A DNA stretch of 64,000 bases from Lateolabrax maculatus. Its lineage: Eukaryota > Chordata > Actinopteri > Acropomatiformes > Lateolabracidae. Both the position numbers and the translations under genes were made by a program. The stretch covers positions 2,499,501 to 2,563,500 of the forward strand of contig CM062213.1 in assembly GCA_031216445.1 (NCBI GenBank), in the 5' to 3' direction. This document shows positions 13,136 through 25,200 of this stretch, piece by piece (the stretch's first letter is position 1; each line of letters opens with the position of its first letter). The notes under the pieces were generated by a model. That model had not been told where the DNA came from. It did no database searches and saw only the letters and a program-made list of their open reading frames with translations.

Positions 13136-13185
<50 letters not shown>
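13136..13185 (+). repeat. (GA)25 microsatellite in probable uqcc1 3' UTR
   Basis: Perfect 50-bp run. Transcribed as (CU)25 if the distal poly(A) signal of uqcc1 is used. Confidence 0.95.
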
Positions 13186-13187
<2 letters not shown>

Positions 13188-13949
13188 CATACAGGAGCAG
13201 AGATGTGTAACTACAGACCTCGGACAAACAGTGAAGGTCCATTAACCTGCTGAAATCTTGCATTTGTGTCCTAGAACCATTATTTATTATTTTCATGCGA
13301 AGGAGCAGTGACAGAAGTCTCTGCAGGAGAAGAGTGTAAACATGGAGGTATACAAAATACTTTATAAATACAGCGTGGCATTCATGGAAAAGAACAAGAA
13401 AATATAAATACAGAGTGTCTTGTTCTCTTCTTGTGTGTGTTTTTTTCCCTCGAGAGTGAGTTTAGCAGTTTGAAAAGAGGAAGCGGCGGAAGCTCTCAAA
13501 ACCGACAGGACAACAGAGGATGATGAGGATGATTCATGGCATTTCCTGTTTTTGGACTGGCTGGTTGGCTGATTGATGGGTGTCCAAGTGTACTGTATGT
13601 GAAAAAATAATCCCTGACTTGTCTATCCTGTCTCTACTGGCTCTACAGAAACAGACTTCTGGTGGACAAATCGTTTGGAAGAGGAGGAGGAAGGTGAGGA
13701 GGAGAGGAAGAGGTTGTGTTTTGGGTATACAAGAGAAGAAAAGGGGAACACTACGGCAACAAACCTCATGTCAAATTTAAAATCCCTCCTTAAAGGACAG
13801 AAGAGTAAAGAGAGATAGGAGGGGGACATGTTGCATGATTGTAGGTAGGAGAAAGGAAAAAGACAAAACATAATAGAGGACACGAAGGCGGGAAAAGGAA
13901 AGTGAAAGAGGGGAAGAGGTGAGAAGAAGAGGACTTCTGTCTCTTCGTC

Positions 13950-14084
13950 TCACAGTCCGGTGTCGTTGTACGTGGGCGTGGCCACCTTCAGGATGCTCTG
14001 TGCGTTCTCCTCCACCAGAGGGCGCCACTTCACCTCTCCGGTCAGCAGCAGGTCCTCCCCGTCCAGAGCGTCGATGTACTGCAT
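13950..14084 (-). CDS. uqcc1: uqcc1 coding exon 9, C-terminus and stop
   Basis: Encodes residues 241-284 and a TGA stop at 13950-13952. It starts MQYIDALDGEDLLLTGEV, continues KWRPLVEENAQSILK and ends PTYNDTGL. Human UQCC1 ends with GEDLLLTGEVSWRPLVE and PTYNDEGL, so the C-terminus is intact. The acceptor is cctgtgcag|ATGCAG. Confidence 0.95.
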   Translation of the reverse strand: MQYIDALDGEDLLLTGEVKWRPLVEENAQSILKVATPTYNDTGL

Positions 14085-14621
14085 CTGCACAGGACGGGAC
14101 GGGACACCCACATTTACATTTAGCTGCTTCAGCTGCGCTCACAGAGAAACGTGATCAGTCCCGACATCACCGACATTACAAAGATCAATGGAAAACACAT
14201 CGATAGCGGCGGGTTTCTGGTTAAAACGACATTAGCGACAGCAGATTGGATCATCTGTAGCTAATTAACTTTAATTCTGCAACAGCTCAAGTGAAAAGTC
14301 TGTCGGTTCTCTGCAGCTGGTGTCTGCATTCAGACGGATTGTGAGTGGAGATGCATCACTCTGCGACACCACCGTGTGACTGTTTTTGTGGTGACTCTTC
14401 TCTAGAGAAATGATCAGATGATCACTTCACGTCTACTCAATAATCTCCCAGTGAACTTTGACTCATCAGATCACCTTAAGTTCTTATAAATGTTGACAGG
14501 TGAACTTAATACGATTCAATAAGGGATTGTAAAAGATTCAGGTTCAAGTAGTGAAGATGGTGTTTTTCAGTCTTTTTGTTTTACTCAGTGAATAATTGCG
14601 ACATTGGGTGTTTGGGACAGC

Positions 14622-14689
<68 letters not shown>

Positions 14690-14844
14690 GTCATGTTTAA
14701 TGTTGTCAGCTGCAGCAGGTTTATGTGTTACACTTGCGATTGCACAGCACCAATTAACCTGACAAACCTGTTTACTTTCCCTGGAGATGTGTGTTTACTG
14801 AGGGAGTCAGTTAACACACACACACACACACACATACACACACA

Positions 14845-14881
<37 letters not shown>

Positions 14882-15038
14882 ACACACACGCTGCGGAGTG
14901 TGTCATTTGTTTGTTTTCTGACGTAAGACACACACAGACACACACACACAAACACAAACACAAACACAGAGGCAGCGTGGGACATTTTGTTGGCTGATTG
15001 AGTTGGACAGTGCTTCCATGACCTTTGACACACCTGCA

Positions 15039-15071
<33 letters not shown>

Positions 15072-16708
15072 CAGTTTGTTCTCATGATAGTAAAAAAAGC
15101 AAGAAAAGAGACGACGCAACCGTAGGCGGACATGTTTGGGTGACGAGTGGCACAAATATTAAAAGGTAAAGGGAGCCGTGGAGCAAGACGAGAGGACCTG
15201 GTGTAAACAGAGTAACAGAATCTAACAGGAAGCGGCAGCGAGGGGATGAAAGGACGGGGAGTGAAAAGCAGAGAGGACGTCCTGGACCACATGGCCCCGG
15301 CAGCAGATGGAGGCCTGCAGGTGTTTCGGAAAGCAGGAGAGTGTTTTCAATCTCACGGGGGGAAAGAAAATATACAGAGAGGAGAGGGAGGAGGAGGTAA
15401 GGAGGTTAGCGCGTGAGGAGGGTTGGGGGGGGTAGAACAGAGTGTCGGGTTGTAGCGCCGGGCAAATTCTCCGGATACTGACAGCTTACATTCATGGATT
15501 TAATTCATCAAAGCAGGAGTGGTGAAAGTGCCCAGGTGCTAAAAGTACCAATACAGCAACAGACAAATACTTATGTAAAGGGAGGAAAGTTTTACCAGCT
15601 AAATGTCTTCAAGTATCAAAAGTACAACAACTTTTTTAAATTTTAGACATCATCGGATTGTTGATCCTGAAGCATCAGTGTTAGAGCAGCATGTTGCTGT
15701 TGTAGCTGCTGCAGGTGGAGACAGTCTCAACTACTTTATATACAATCAGCTGGTTTAGTCCAGGGGTTCCCAACATAGGGGTCGGGTCCCTCCAAAGGGT
15801 CACCGGATAAACCTGAGGGGTTGTGAGGTGATTCATGGGAGAGAATAAGAAACTCAGTTCTGATAAACAAATTTGGGTTTTATTTTTTGAACTTTTCTTT
15901 CTTTATGAAGTATTTTGGATCATTTGACCTCTTTGGGAAGTTTTGAGGGAAATGTCTCTTTTTGACAAAGGGACCCAACTAGACAAACTATTTAGTAAAG
16001 GGTCACAAAACAAAAAGTTTGGGAGTAAAAAGCACAATATTTCCCTCTGTGGTGGAGGTAGAAGTAGAAAGTATAATTTTGAGGCACTTTACTTAAGTAG
16101 AGTACTTGAGTATATATAATTAGTTACTTTTCAGTGGATAGTTTTACTGATGGACTGCATCCATCTTTGTTTTTTCTTCCTTTGCTCTTTGCACTTTTAA
16201 ATCACTGGCTTTAAGTCTGTTTTTAATTGTGACTTGAGGTTTCTTTTATCTACAGTTGACATATTTCATCTCCTTCTTGTATTGTACAGATTTTGATTTT
16301 GAGCATGTCCGAACCTGATCTGCTTAACTTCCAGCGACAGCAGAGAAGAGAAGGAGTAACAGAACTTTGATGTGGCAATAGCAGAAATTTAGGTTTTTTG
16401 CCAAGATGGTATGGCTCAAATTAAGTGTCTAAAAGAAAACCAGATCACATGTATTTGTATACAACGTAAGAGGACATCACACACGAATGGAGAACAGAAA
16501 TGCAGTAATAGGCGAGCACACAGAAGCTGAACACGTAACACACCTGTTTGCGTACGTATTCCACCATGAGCTCTAGCTGCTTGGGGTCTTCACACTCTCG
16601 ATTGAACAGGTTTCTCCACAGAGCTGCTGCCAGCACACAGTCATCAGACAGGATTCCCTGCAGACACAAACACACACATCCACTGCATTATTGATCCTGC
16701 ATTATTAC

Positions 16709-16743
<35 letters not shown>

Positions 16744-16754
16744 ACCCACACCCA

Positions 16755-16807
<53 letters not shown>

Positions 16808-18568
16808 CTCCCTGTACAACCACAGAGATTCAGCTTTGTGATATGTTCCTGAGCACAACTGGCTCAGCTTGTTTGTGATGTTTGAAATTGGAAACAAGTC
16901 AAATAAAATCTACTTCAGAATAGGAGATCAGTGTCTTCACTGCATTTACTGTTAAGTACACAGGATGCAGCTGCGTCACTTTCAGAAGTCTGTTCTTCAG
17001 CAGCCGCATATATAAGTTGTTTTCCCAACACTTTTCCTGTTTTATATGCATGAATACTTTTCTCACTATTTTACAATCAAGAGTCTGACAGCAGAAACAG
17101 AAAAATATATCAATGATGACCTGGGGCCGTCCGTCTCATGCCTGACCACATGCTGTCTGTGGTATCGTTTTCAACTGCCAATCGATACAGGCATTTACAT
17201 ACATTCACAAGAGAATTTCAGGTTTAAGAGATGCAAGCTGCTCGAGCAGAAACAGAAAAGTGGACGCAACGGAGCTGGAACGAGATGCAGAAAGTGGACG
17301 TGAATTTCATAGTGTGAACTCCTCAATTGCAGATTATAGCCTCAAATAAACTGTTGTTCACATTTAGAAGAATGGAAATCCCAACAACTTGTTGTGCTTG
17401 TAAGTTTACCTAAAAACAAAATGTAGATTTTGTTTGAGTAGAAGACTGAATAAACTCTTTACTTGAGTTAAGAAGACTGGACAAAATTCAAGCATGTCAG
17501 TAACCTTTCTATGCTGCCTCTGTACTCTTACAGAAATGTCTCTCACCTCATCATATCCAAATATTGCTGCGTAGAACGTCTCCGTCATCATTTTAGTTGC
17601 CTCCTTTCTGTGGGTGGCATCAATCTGTATCACAGAAAGAGACGGAAACAGAAAACACGTTAAAGAGGAGATTCATCTCATCCACTGCAGCAGATTAAAA
17701 TAAGCCTTTTTGGCTGACTTTTGGAAATGTGAATCTTGTCTACCAAATTAAGCTATAAAATAAAACACAAAGTCTAGCCGAGGCTGATGGGAATGGACAC
17801 ATTGATATTTCGCCCTGATGATGGAGCGTGGTGCAAAGTCAGAGGCTCAGTCGAACATGAGCGTCTGTACAAACTTCAATGGCAATCGTTCTGATTACAT
17901 TTCACTCAAAACCAAAAATGTCAACCTCATGAGGCAAACTGTAAAGTGCTTTGGATAAAAGCACTGTATAAATGCAGCGCTTAGTGCATGTTGAGATATT
18001 TCACTGAATAATTGAAAACTTTGACCTGCAGGTCAGAGGATAACCAACGTCACGTCCACGCTGACGGAGATACGAATGTCTGTGCAACATCTGAGGGTAA
18101 CTGATCTCATAGTTTCTGAGATTTCCAGTCAGTCAGACCAACACTGAGCCATGCTGCTAGTCTATTTATAAACCTTATAACTAATAAACAATCTGTCCCC
18201 ACAAAGCCGGGCCTCCAGCAGTAAATGTAAAAGTCACTTAAAATCATTTTTTTCCCCCAACAGTAATGAACACAACTGCACACAGCTAAAGTAGAAACTA
18301 GTGACTCTCCGGTAACATCTGTCTTGAGGGAAAAGAGGGACAGCGGAGTCATTGTGGAGTTTGGTTGGTTTCAACTGGTTGCAGCAGTAATTATGAACAT
18401 GGAGAAAATGACCAATGTTTTTACGGCTCCTCACCACAATTAGCATGAAACCTAAGAGCAACTCCAATCACTGGTTGTGTGTGTTGTAAAAATACATGTG
18501 CGGCTCACGTAGAGTTAGATTAGGAACACTGTGTGTAGGCTTCGCTTAGTTCTTCAGTTTGACATGCG

Positions 18569-18619
<51 letters not shown>

Positions 18620-19162
18620 TTTTTTAGTAAAACTTGAAAAACATGCTTTCCCAACACAGGAAAAGTTACATGATCTTCATTGTTTGGCCGTCCAGAATGC
18701 AAGAAACACAGACCTCCACATACATCCACTCTTATGAAGATCCAAACAGTCAAAGTCATTGTTCAGCCCTTTGCTGAGCACGAGTCACAGAGGTCAGGCT
18801 CTCTCTTTAATATTACTACTTTTTCTATTCTTCCATCTTCTCCTTTTTCCAATTAATTTTACTCTATATTTATTTTTTATATTTCTTTTCTGTCTGGGGT
18901 CTGAGTTTATTATATTCTTTGACATTCCAGATTGATCTATGATTACTTAGTTATAGTCAGTAACTGTTTTCTGGAGATGGACACCTGGTTGCCTCGTGCT
19001 GTCACCAGGTGTTTCAATCACATTTCAAACTGAAATTAAAAGTTTGAGTTGAGGTCAAATTAATGAAGAATTTTTAAATTCACAGTCACATGTGAAGGTT
19101 TGTGCCAGCACATGGGGATATACGCATGTACACATGCTGACAAAAGTTCACATACGCAGCTG

Positions 19163-19205
<43 letters not shown>

Positions 19206-22200
19206 CCCCCCCGTGCTCTGCCCAATGCATGCATGCACACACACCGAGAGTGACCTCACAAACCACACTGTAATTTCTCATCTCTGACCTCTTTCTGTCA
19301 CACAAAGCAAAATGAGCAAAACTAAAGACCTTGTACACGTAAAGCCCTCTGAACCTTGGCTCCAGTTCAACCATCCTACTTCGTTAACATCACGGATAAC
19401 AGAGATTTGATTTTTCTACTGTGTTTTATTAGTAAATGTAAGTCACTTGGATTATGTGTTTCTCTATGCAGGCGAGGGGAAACCTGACCTTCTGACCCCA
19501 CAACCAAAGTGACTGATTTACCCCAAACTACACAAACTGTTTCATCATTTTAACTATAATTTAAAAGTGACACTAGTCCTGTTTCTGAAATCACTTCCTG
19601 GTGTCGACCCGAGTCACGTGACTTGGACTCGAGTCCGACACAAGTCATGAATCTGAAAATCATAAAAAGAGAACAATGGCTCGTGAACCCAGTTGAACTT
19701 TGACCTTTGGACTCGATATCCTTCCTTAACCCAAAGATTAAAACGCATATCTATAGTCTAATCTTCTTATTTCTGACAACAGATGTACTTTTAAAAAAAA
19801 ATCTGCGCGAAAGGTGTGAAATGTTTTATAACAATTAAAACATTCAGGTAAGCAGACTTATCATTTTTATCTTTCAGCGTTAAAATGACAAACTTCTCCC
19901 CCGGCAGATTCAATCAGATTTAAACTGGCTGTTGTGTCGTACCGTAGTGTCCAGAGTGAGACGAAGCATCACTCTGTAACATCACTTAATATCGTGTGTG
20001 GATTGAATGTACAATCAATCTTAGCTGTCAGATTCTTCCAGTTAAACTCTCTCTGTGTACTCTAATGCTGTTAATATATTAATGTACTTAAGTAACTTAA
20101 TAGTTCTGAATCAGGACCTCCAGTATTTTGAGTGAGTAACTCCTGAAGTAAACAGGCTGCAGCTGTTATTTTAATGTGTCAGATACATATTAAAATTTCA
20201 TCTCACAAATTGATTCAATAAGAGATTCAAAACTCCAGATTCAGACCTTATTCTCAGGGCACCTGATCATTTTGTTTATAAATGTTATGAAATTAATTTA
20301 AAAAGGTATAAATACAAATGACTTGAAAGGCAAAGTCTTGAGACTTGTTGGCCTTGACGGGAAATCTCAACCTGCTGCTCCCTGGACCGAACCAGGCATG
20401 AGATTTCTGATGCAGCCTCTCACGTACGGCTGTTCTGTAACCTGCCAACATGGCTGCTGGAGTTGGGACGCTTAAAAGAATTTGCTGCGGTTTCCTCCGA
20501 GAAGCAGGACAATACAAATGACCGAGGATATATCGGGATCTGCACATTTCACCACATAAATGTTTTTCAGATTGCACTGAAATGGCCCTTATAATTTACA
20601 GTTACCGTCATGTTTGATAGCCAAGTGCATCCACTGTCTAGTGACGGTAAAACATCCTGCCTCAGTACGTTTATCTTTATCACTTTAACTCTTTAAGAGA
20701 CAACGAGGAACCACAGTGCCCCCCCAACATGACCTCTGAGGGTTAATTTCAGTATAATTTGAGTATGAGAAAGTCTTTCTGAAAGCTACATGTGAGCAAA
20801 GCCAAGATTTAAGTCTGTGATGTCAATGAGCGACACTTCCTGGAGCTGCTCCACTGAGAAAGAATAGAGGAACAACTTTGTGGACACGGTGACCGCAGCC
20901 AGCCTCGCTCTCCGGGGATTTGGCTCCGCTCTCTGCTTGAGAACTGTTGGCACAATTATGCTGATGTAAAACTTTAAATAAACAAAACCTGCATCCCGCG
21001 TAGCATGCAATGGCACGAATAAAACTCAATGCACTGTTGCATCAGCCCAAAGCGGAAATGTTTCTGAAATAATGAATATTTATTTAACAGAATGACATTT
21101 AGTTGTTGTCAGGCAGAGCACCTATTTAGGGGCACAGTACTAGTTGCCAGAAAACTGAGCTGCACAGAAGAAAAGCACAAACATGGAAACAACACTGCTG
21201 CAGTCACACGTTTACTTAAAAAATATCTGTAACCTGATTCTGGCAAACAAGAGTCAGTTTTAATACAATAAAACACATCACACAAAAACTTCTGTTAAAC
21301 CTCATTGGGTGACTGGTTGGAGTTTTCATGGTTTCTTTTTGATCGACAGAAAAATTACCTGCGACTATTTTCATAATCAATAAATTTTTCAATTGCAGAT
21401 ACCAAACATTCTCTGATTCCAGCTTCTAATGTTTTGTATTGTTGTAAACTGAATATCTCTGAGTTTCGGACTGTTGGTCAGACGTCAGCTTGATCAATTT
21501 TCAAAACAAACTGATGAATTGAGAAAAATATCAGCAGATTAACCAACAGTGAAAATAAACATTAGTTGTGGCTCTGTTCATTCATTCGTTTTTACTTTGA
21601 GGTTACTTCTTGTGCTGCACATCTGTTTTTGCACTATTCTTTGTACTGCTCTGACATGCAAATTCTATTTATCTAATCTATTGATCAATCTATCTGGAGA
21701 CACTGGGTGATACTTTCCACCAGCGATGGTTCATTTGTGTTTCCACGATGCTGCATATAGTGGAATTATTACCACACGGTATTACTGGTATACAGACATC
21801 GTGCTATGGGTGCTATGTTTAGGAAATACTGACCCTGTGTGTTACCACAGGCATGCTGTGCATCAGGATGTACGTGTAGTGTTATGTAATGCATGTACAA
21901 CATGTGTTTATGGTGGACATGCTGTTATATGATCCTATGGGCACACACACCACATGAACTTACCCCCAAGATTTTGCTCCTCTGCTCTACATCCTCCCAC
22001 ATGGAGTGGACAATGTAACGGCACATGTACTTTCCTGCTCTGCCCTCCTGACGCATCCGCACCAAACACATCCTGACAGAGGAGAGAACGAAATAAGACC
22101 AGGGGAAAAATAACTGACAGAGAAGGAGGACTAATGTAATAAATGAGAAAAGACTTAAGATTATTTGGAATAACAGCCACCATATACAGAAGGGTGACAA

Positions 22201-25200
22201 ATTAAAGGAAAAACACAAATAAATGAGTGGGGAAACATTACAAATGCAGATGTTTCTACACAGGTGCACTGCATGACTACAATAAAGCAATTAACATCCA
22301 CACATGCCCTGTGGCATGTATGGAAATGCTGCACAGGCCCAGTTGATACTTGATACTTCAACCTCAGTAACTCACCACACATGCAGCTGCGCCACCAAGA
22401 ACCAAGAGTTGAGTGTGTCGGGGAGGGAGCACTCTGAAACAAACACAGCGTTAACGCTCACATGTATGTGTGTACTCTCACCTTTTCCTACACAAAACAT
22501 ACTTATAGTATTTTTAGAGCTGCAACATTTATGGGGAACTATTTTGATAATGATTCATCGTTTTAGTCATTTTTCCAGCTAAAAATTTCAAGAATAGCTT
22601 TGTTTTCAGCTTTTGTTTGCGCTAACCTTTTATTATAATTTTAAAAATAGGTATTTTGTACTCTTAGTTACACTACGTCAGCAGTCGTCATTGTATTTTT
22701 CTAATTGCTGTAAAATGAATATCCTCGAACTGGCAAAATCATTTGTAAGTTCTTCCTCAGTACGAACTCAGGTTCTCAGTGCCTGCAGGTCCTGGTGTTT
22801 CTGGTCAATCGACAAGTCTCATTGATTAGTCCATCAACAGAAAACGATGAATTGATTAACTGAGACAATAATCAACAGATCAATCAATAATGAAAACGAC
22901 CATTAGTTGGAGCCCTACTTTGCAAACCTCTTTGACCTTCAGTTCTGCATTTCAGACTGAAAAAGTGAAGAAACAACAGACTTGGACCATTTGCCTCACA
23001 TCTCTGAACCATCAGGAGACGCTGTGTACTGAACATACACGAGCTGCAACAGTGTGATAATGCAGCAGGCTCCAAGTGTGTGTGTGTGTGTGGGTGTGAG
23101 TAATATTAGTGAGCAGGTGTGCGTTTGTCTCTGTGTGCCAAATAAATGTGTGGTGACAGCGTCCCTGAACGCCCATCAACTCCATTTGGACCGGGACAAC
23201 TACCAACGCCTTAACGTTCAGGGTTTGGGTCAGGACTAGTACTGAAGTGTGTGTGTGTGTGTGTGTTTAAATCAATCAGTTTCCAGCTTTTCTCAGTATG
23301 TATATACAGTTTTATTCATGATCCATGATGGCCACGTTACGTGCTTTATAACCGGGCTTTCTCCAGGTAGGGACCTGTTTAATGTCTCCAAATTTCAAGA
23401 ACACATGGCTGTTAATGTAATCACTGATTCTCACGCTCATCTGGTGACGAGCAAATAAGGGATCAGTAAAAATCGCAGTTCTATTGTTATTTAGTCTATT
23501 TAGTCTCCTGAGAGTTGCTTATCTTTCTGGAAGGGTTACACCAAATTGCTGGAGTTGCTTATTACTGCCATGGTTTTTAGTAACAGGAGCCTGTAAGGGG
23601 TTTTACGTCAAGACATTTTTTTTTTTATGCTGATTTGAGCAACTTCTGGAAACAACTTGGCACAGCGTATACAATTTCAACCAACCAATCAATTGAACAC
23701 ATAACAAAGACGAACATCGCAGACATCAGAGTGTGAAGGCTCCAGCTGTAATACACCATTGTTGTTTGTAGTTCTCTTCCTACAGATGTAGATGTGAACG
23801 GCGCTCCACTTACTTTCAAAGAAGTCGTCGTAATTGATTCTCTCTACGCAGCATGTGTACATGCGCAAGGCAGCAATCTTGATTTTCTGTGAACACAAAA
23901 GGGAAAATAATCCATAACATTATACACATATTTAATTATATACTGCAGTTATTAAGCCATATTATTTGCACACTGAAATTGGTTTTTGGGTTGTTTTTTT
24001 TTTCAGGATTTGAGGATATTTTGTGCACCTTTGATAACATCTATAATGCTGACAGCTGTTGTATCTCAGTGGACTGCAACATACACACGACTGCAACTGT
24101 ACGCAGAAAACAAGACTACAGACGGCAAAACAAACCTCTGAGAAAACAAGGACGTGAGGTCAGAGGTGTTTAACTGCTCGTGCCAAACGTTGCCAAGCCG
24201 GCGTGTAGCCCAACACTTTGCCGGATGACACAGCAGCACACATTCCTCTGCACATACGCAACATTGGCCAAAACCTCCCACACAACTAAACCGTACTGTG
24301 GCTGTAAATGTTAATGCTTTACTAATTCTTTGAAAACTCACAACTAAAGGTTTGATGCAGTGGGTTTAAAGGTTTGTTCCCAAAACACAGACACATCCCT
24401 GAACAATATTATACACAACTATACAACTGGCCTCCTACATAATACCCATCCTGCCAACAGTCTAGGCAATTTCCCTAAATGATTAATTAGTTATTATTGG
24501 AAATGTTAACAATCAATAGTCGGTTAATCATTAAGAAATGATGCAACACAAAGTGCATGTTTTTCCATAATAATGCTTTTAAACTACTGCCGTGGCTCAC
24601 TAAAAATAATTTAACTTGGCAAAGTGATGCCTTTGCATAAAACTGTGGTGTTCCGACTTCCTCTGACGGGATTCAATGAACGTCCAGATAAATTCAAAAT
24701 ATTAAATACAGCAAATAATGCTGCAAAACTTCAGAGGACATAAATAAGATGAGATTAACACTTAACAGTCGAGCAAAAAGGGCTGAAACTTTAAATAATA
24801 AATCCCGTGTAGTCTCTTATATGGCAGGTACACTGTGTGTTTCTGGTGATAACAACTACATTTGTATCTCTGTATATTACGGCTGTCATTTTTTATTCAA
24901 AATTCGAACATTTGATCAATCATAGGAAAAATTTTTGGGAAAACAGTTTTTTTCTGTAAGCGCTACAGACCATTTCAAGTAGTTTGCCTTGTGATCCAGC
25001 AGAGTGATCAGCTCGACCTATTGCATCTCTGTTGGCCTATTAGTAAAGTAAGCAAACAAAACAAATGGAGAACAGTAGCAGGAACAGCCGTGCTGATCAG
25101 ATAATCACCGAAGTATCTGAGAAGTAGTGTGTGGAAGTATTTTGGGTTCTTCACTGTAGATGGAAACTAAAAGTTGTTTGTTTGCTGACTTGTTGCATTC

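Larger units (their letters stand above)
13005..13949 (-). other. uqcc1: probable 3' UTR of uqcc1
   Basis: The minus strand downstream of the stop has no further coding similarity. Two canonical AATAAA signals occur at 13283-13288 and 13023-13028 (read as TTTATT on the plus strand). The distal site would give a 3' UTR of about 0.95 kb that contains a (CT)25 tract; the proximal site would exclude that tract. This is inferred from signals only. Confidence 0.45.
17625..21963 (-). other. uqcc1: uqcc1 intron 6 (4.3 kb)
   Basis: Holds a family F repeat, two CA arrays and a MITE. The rest is unique AT-rich sequence. No extra exon is needed, because exons 6 and 7 join in frame and match human without a gap. 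Confidence 0.85.

Noticed and set aside
13777..14142. 121-codon minus-strand open frame over uqcc1 exon 9
   Set aside because: Out of frame with the conserved C-terminus; a shadow of the real exon.
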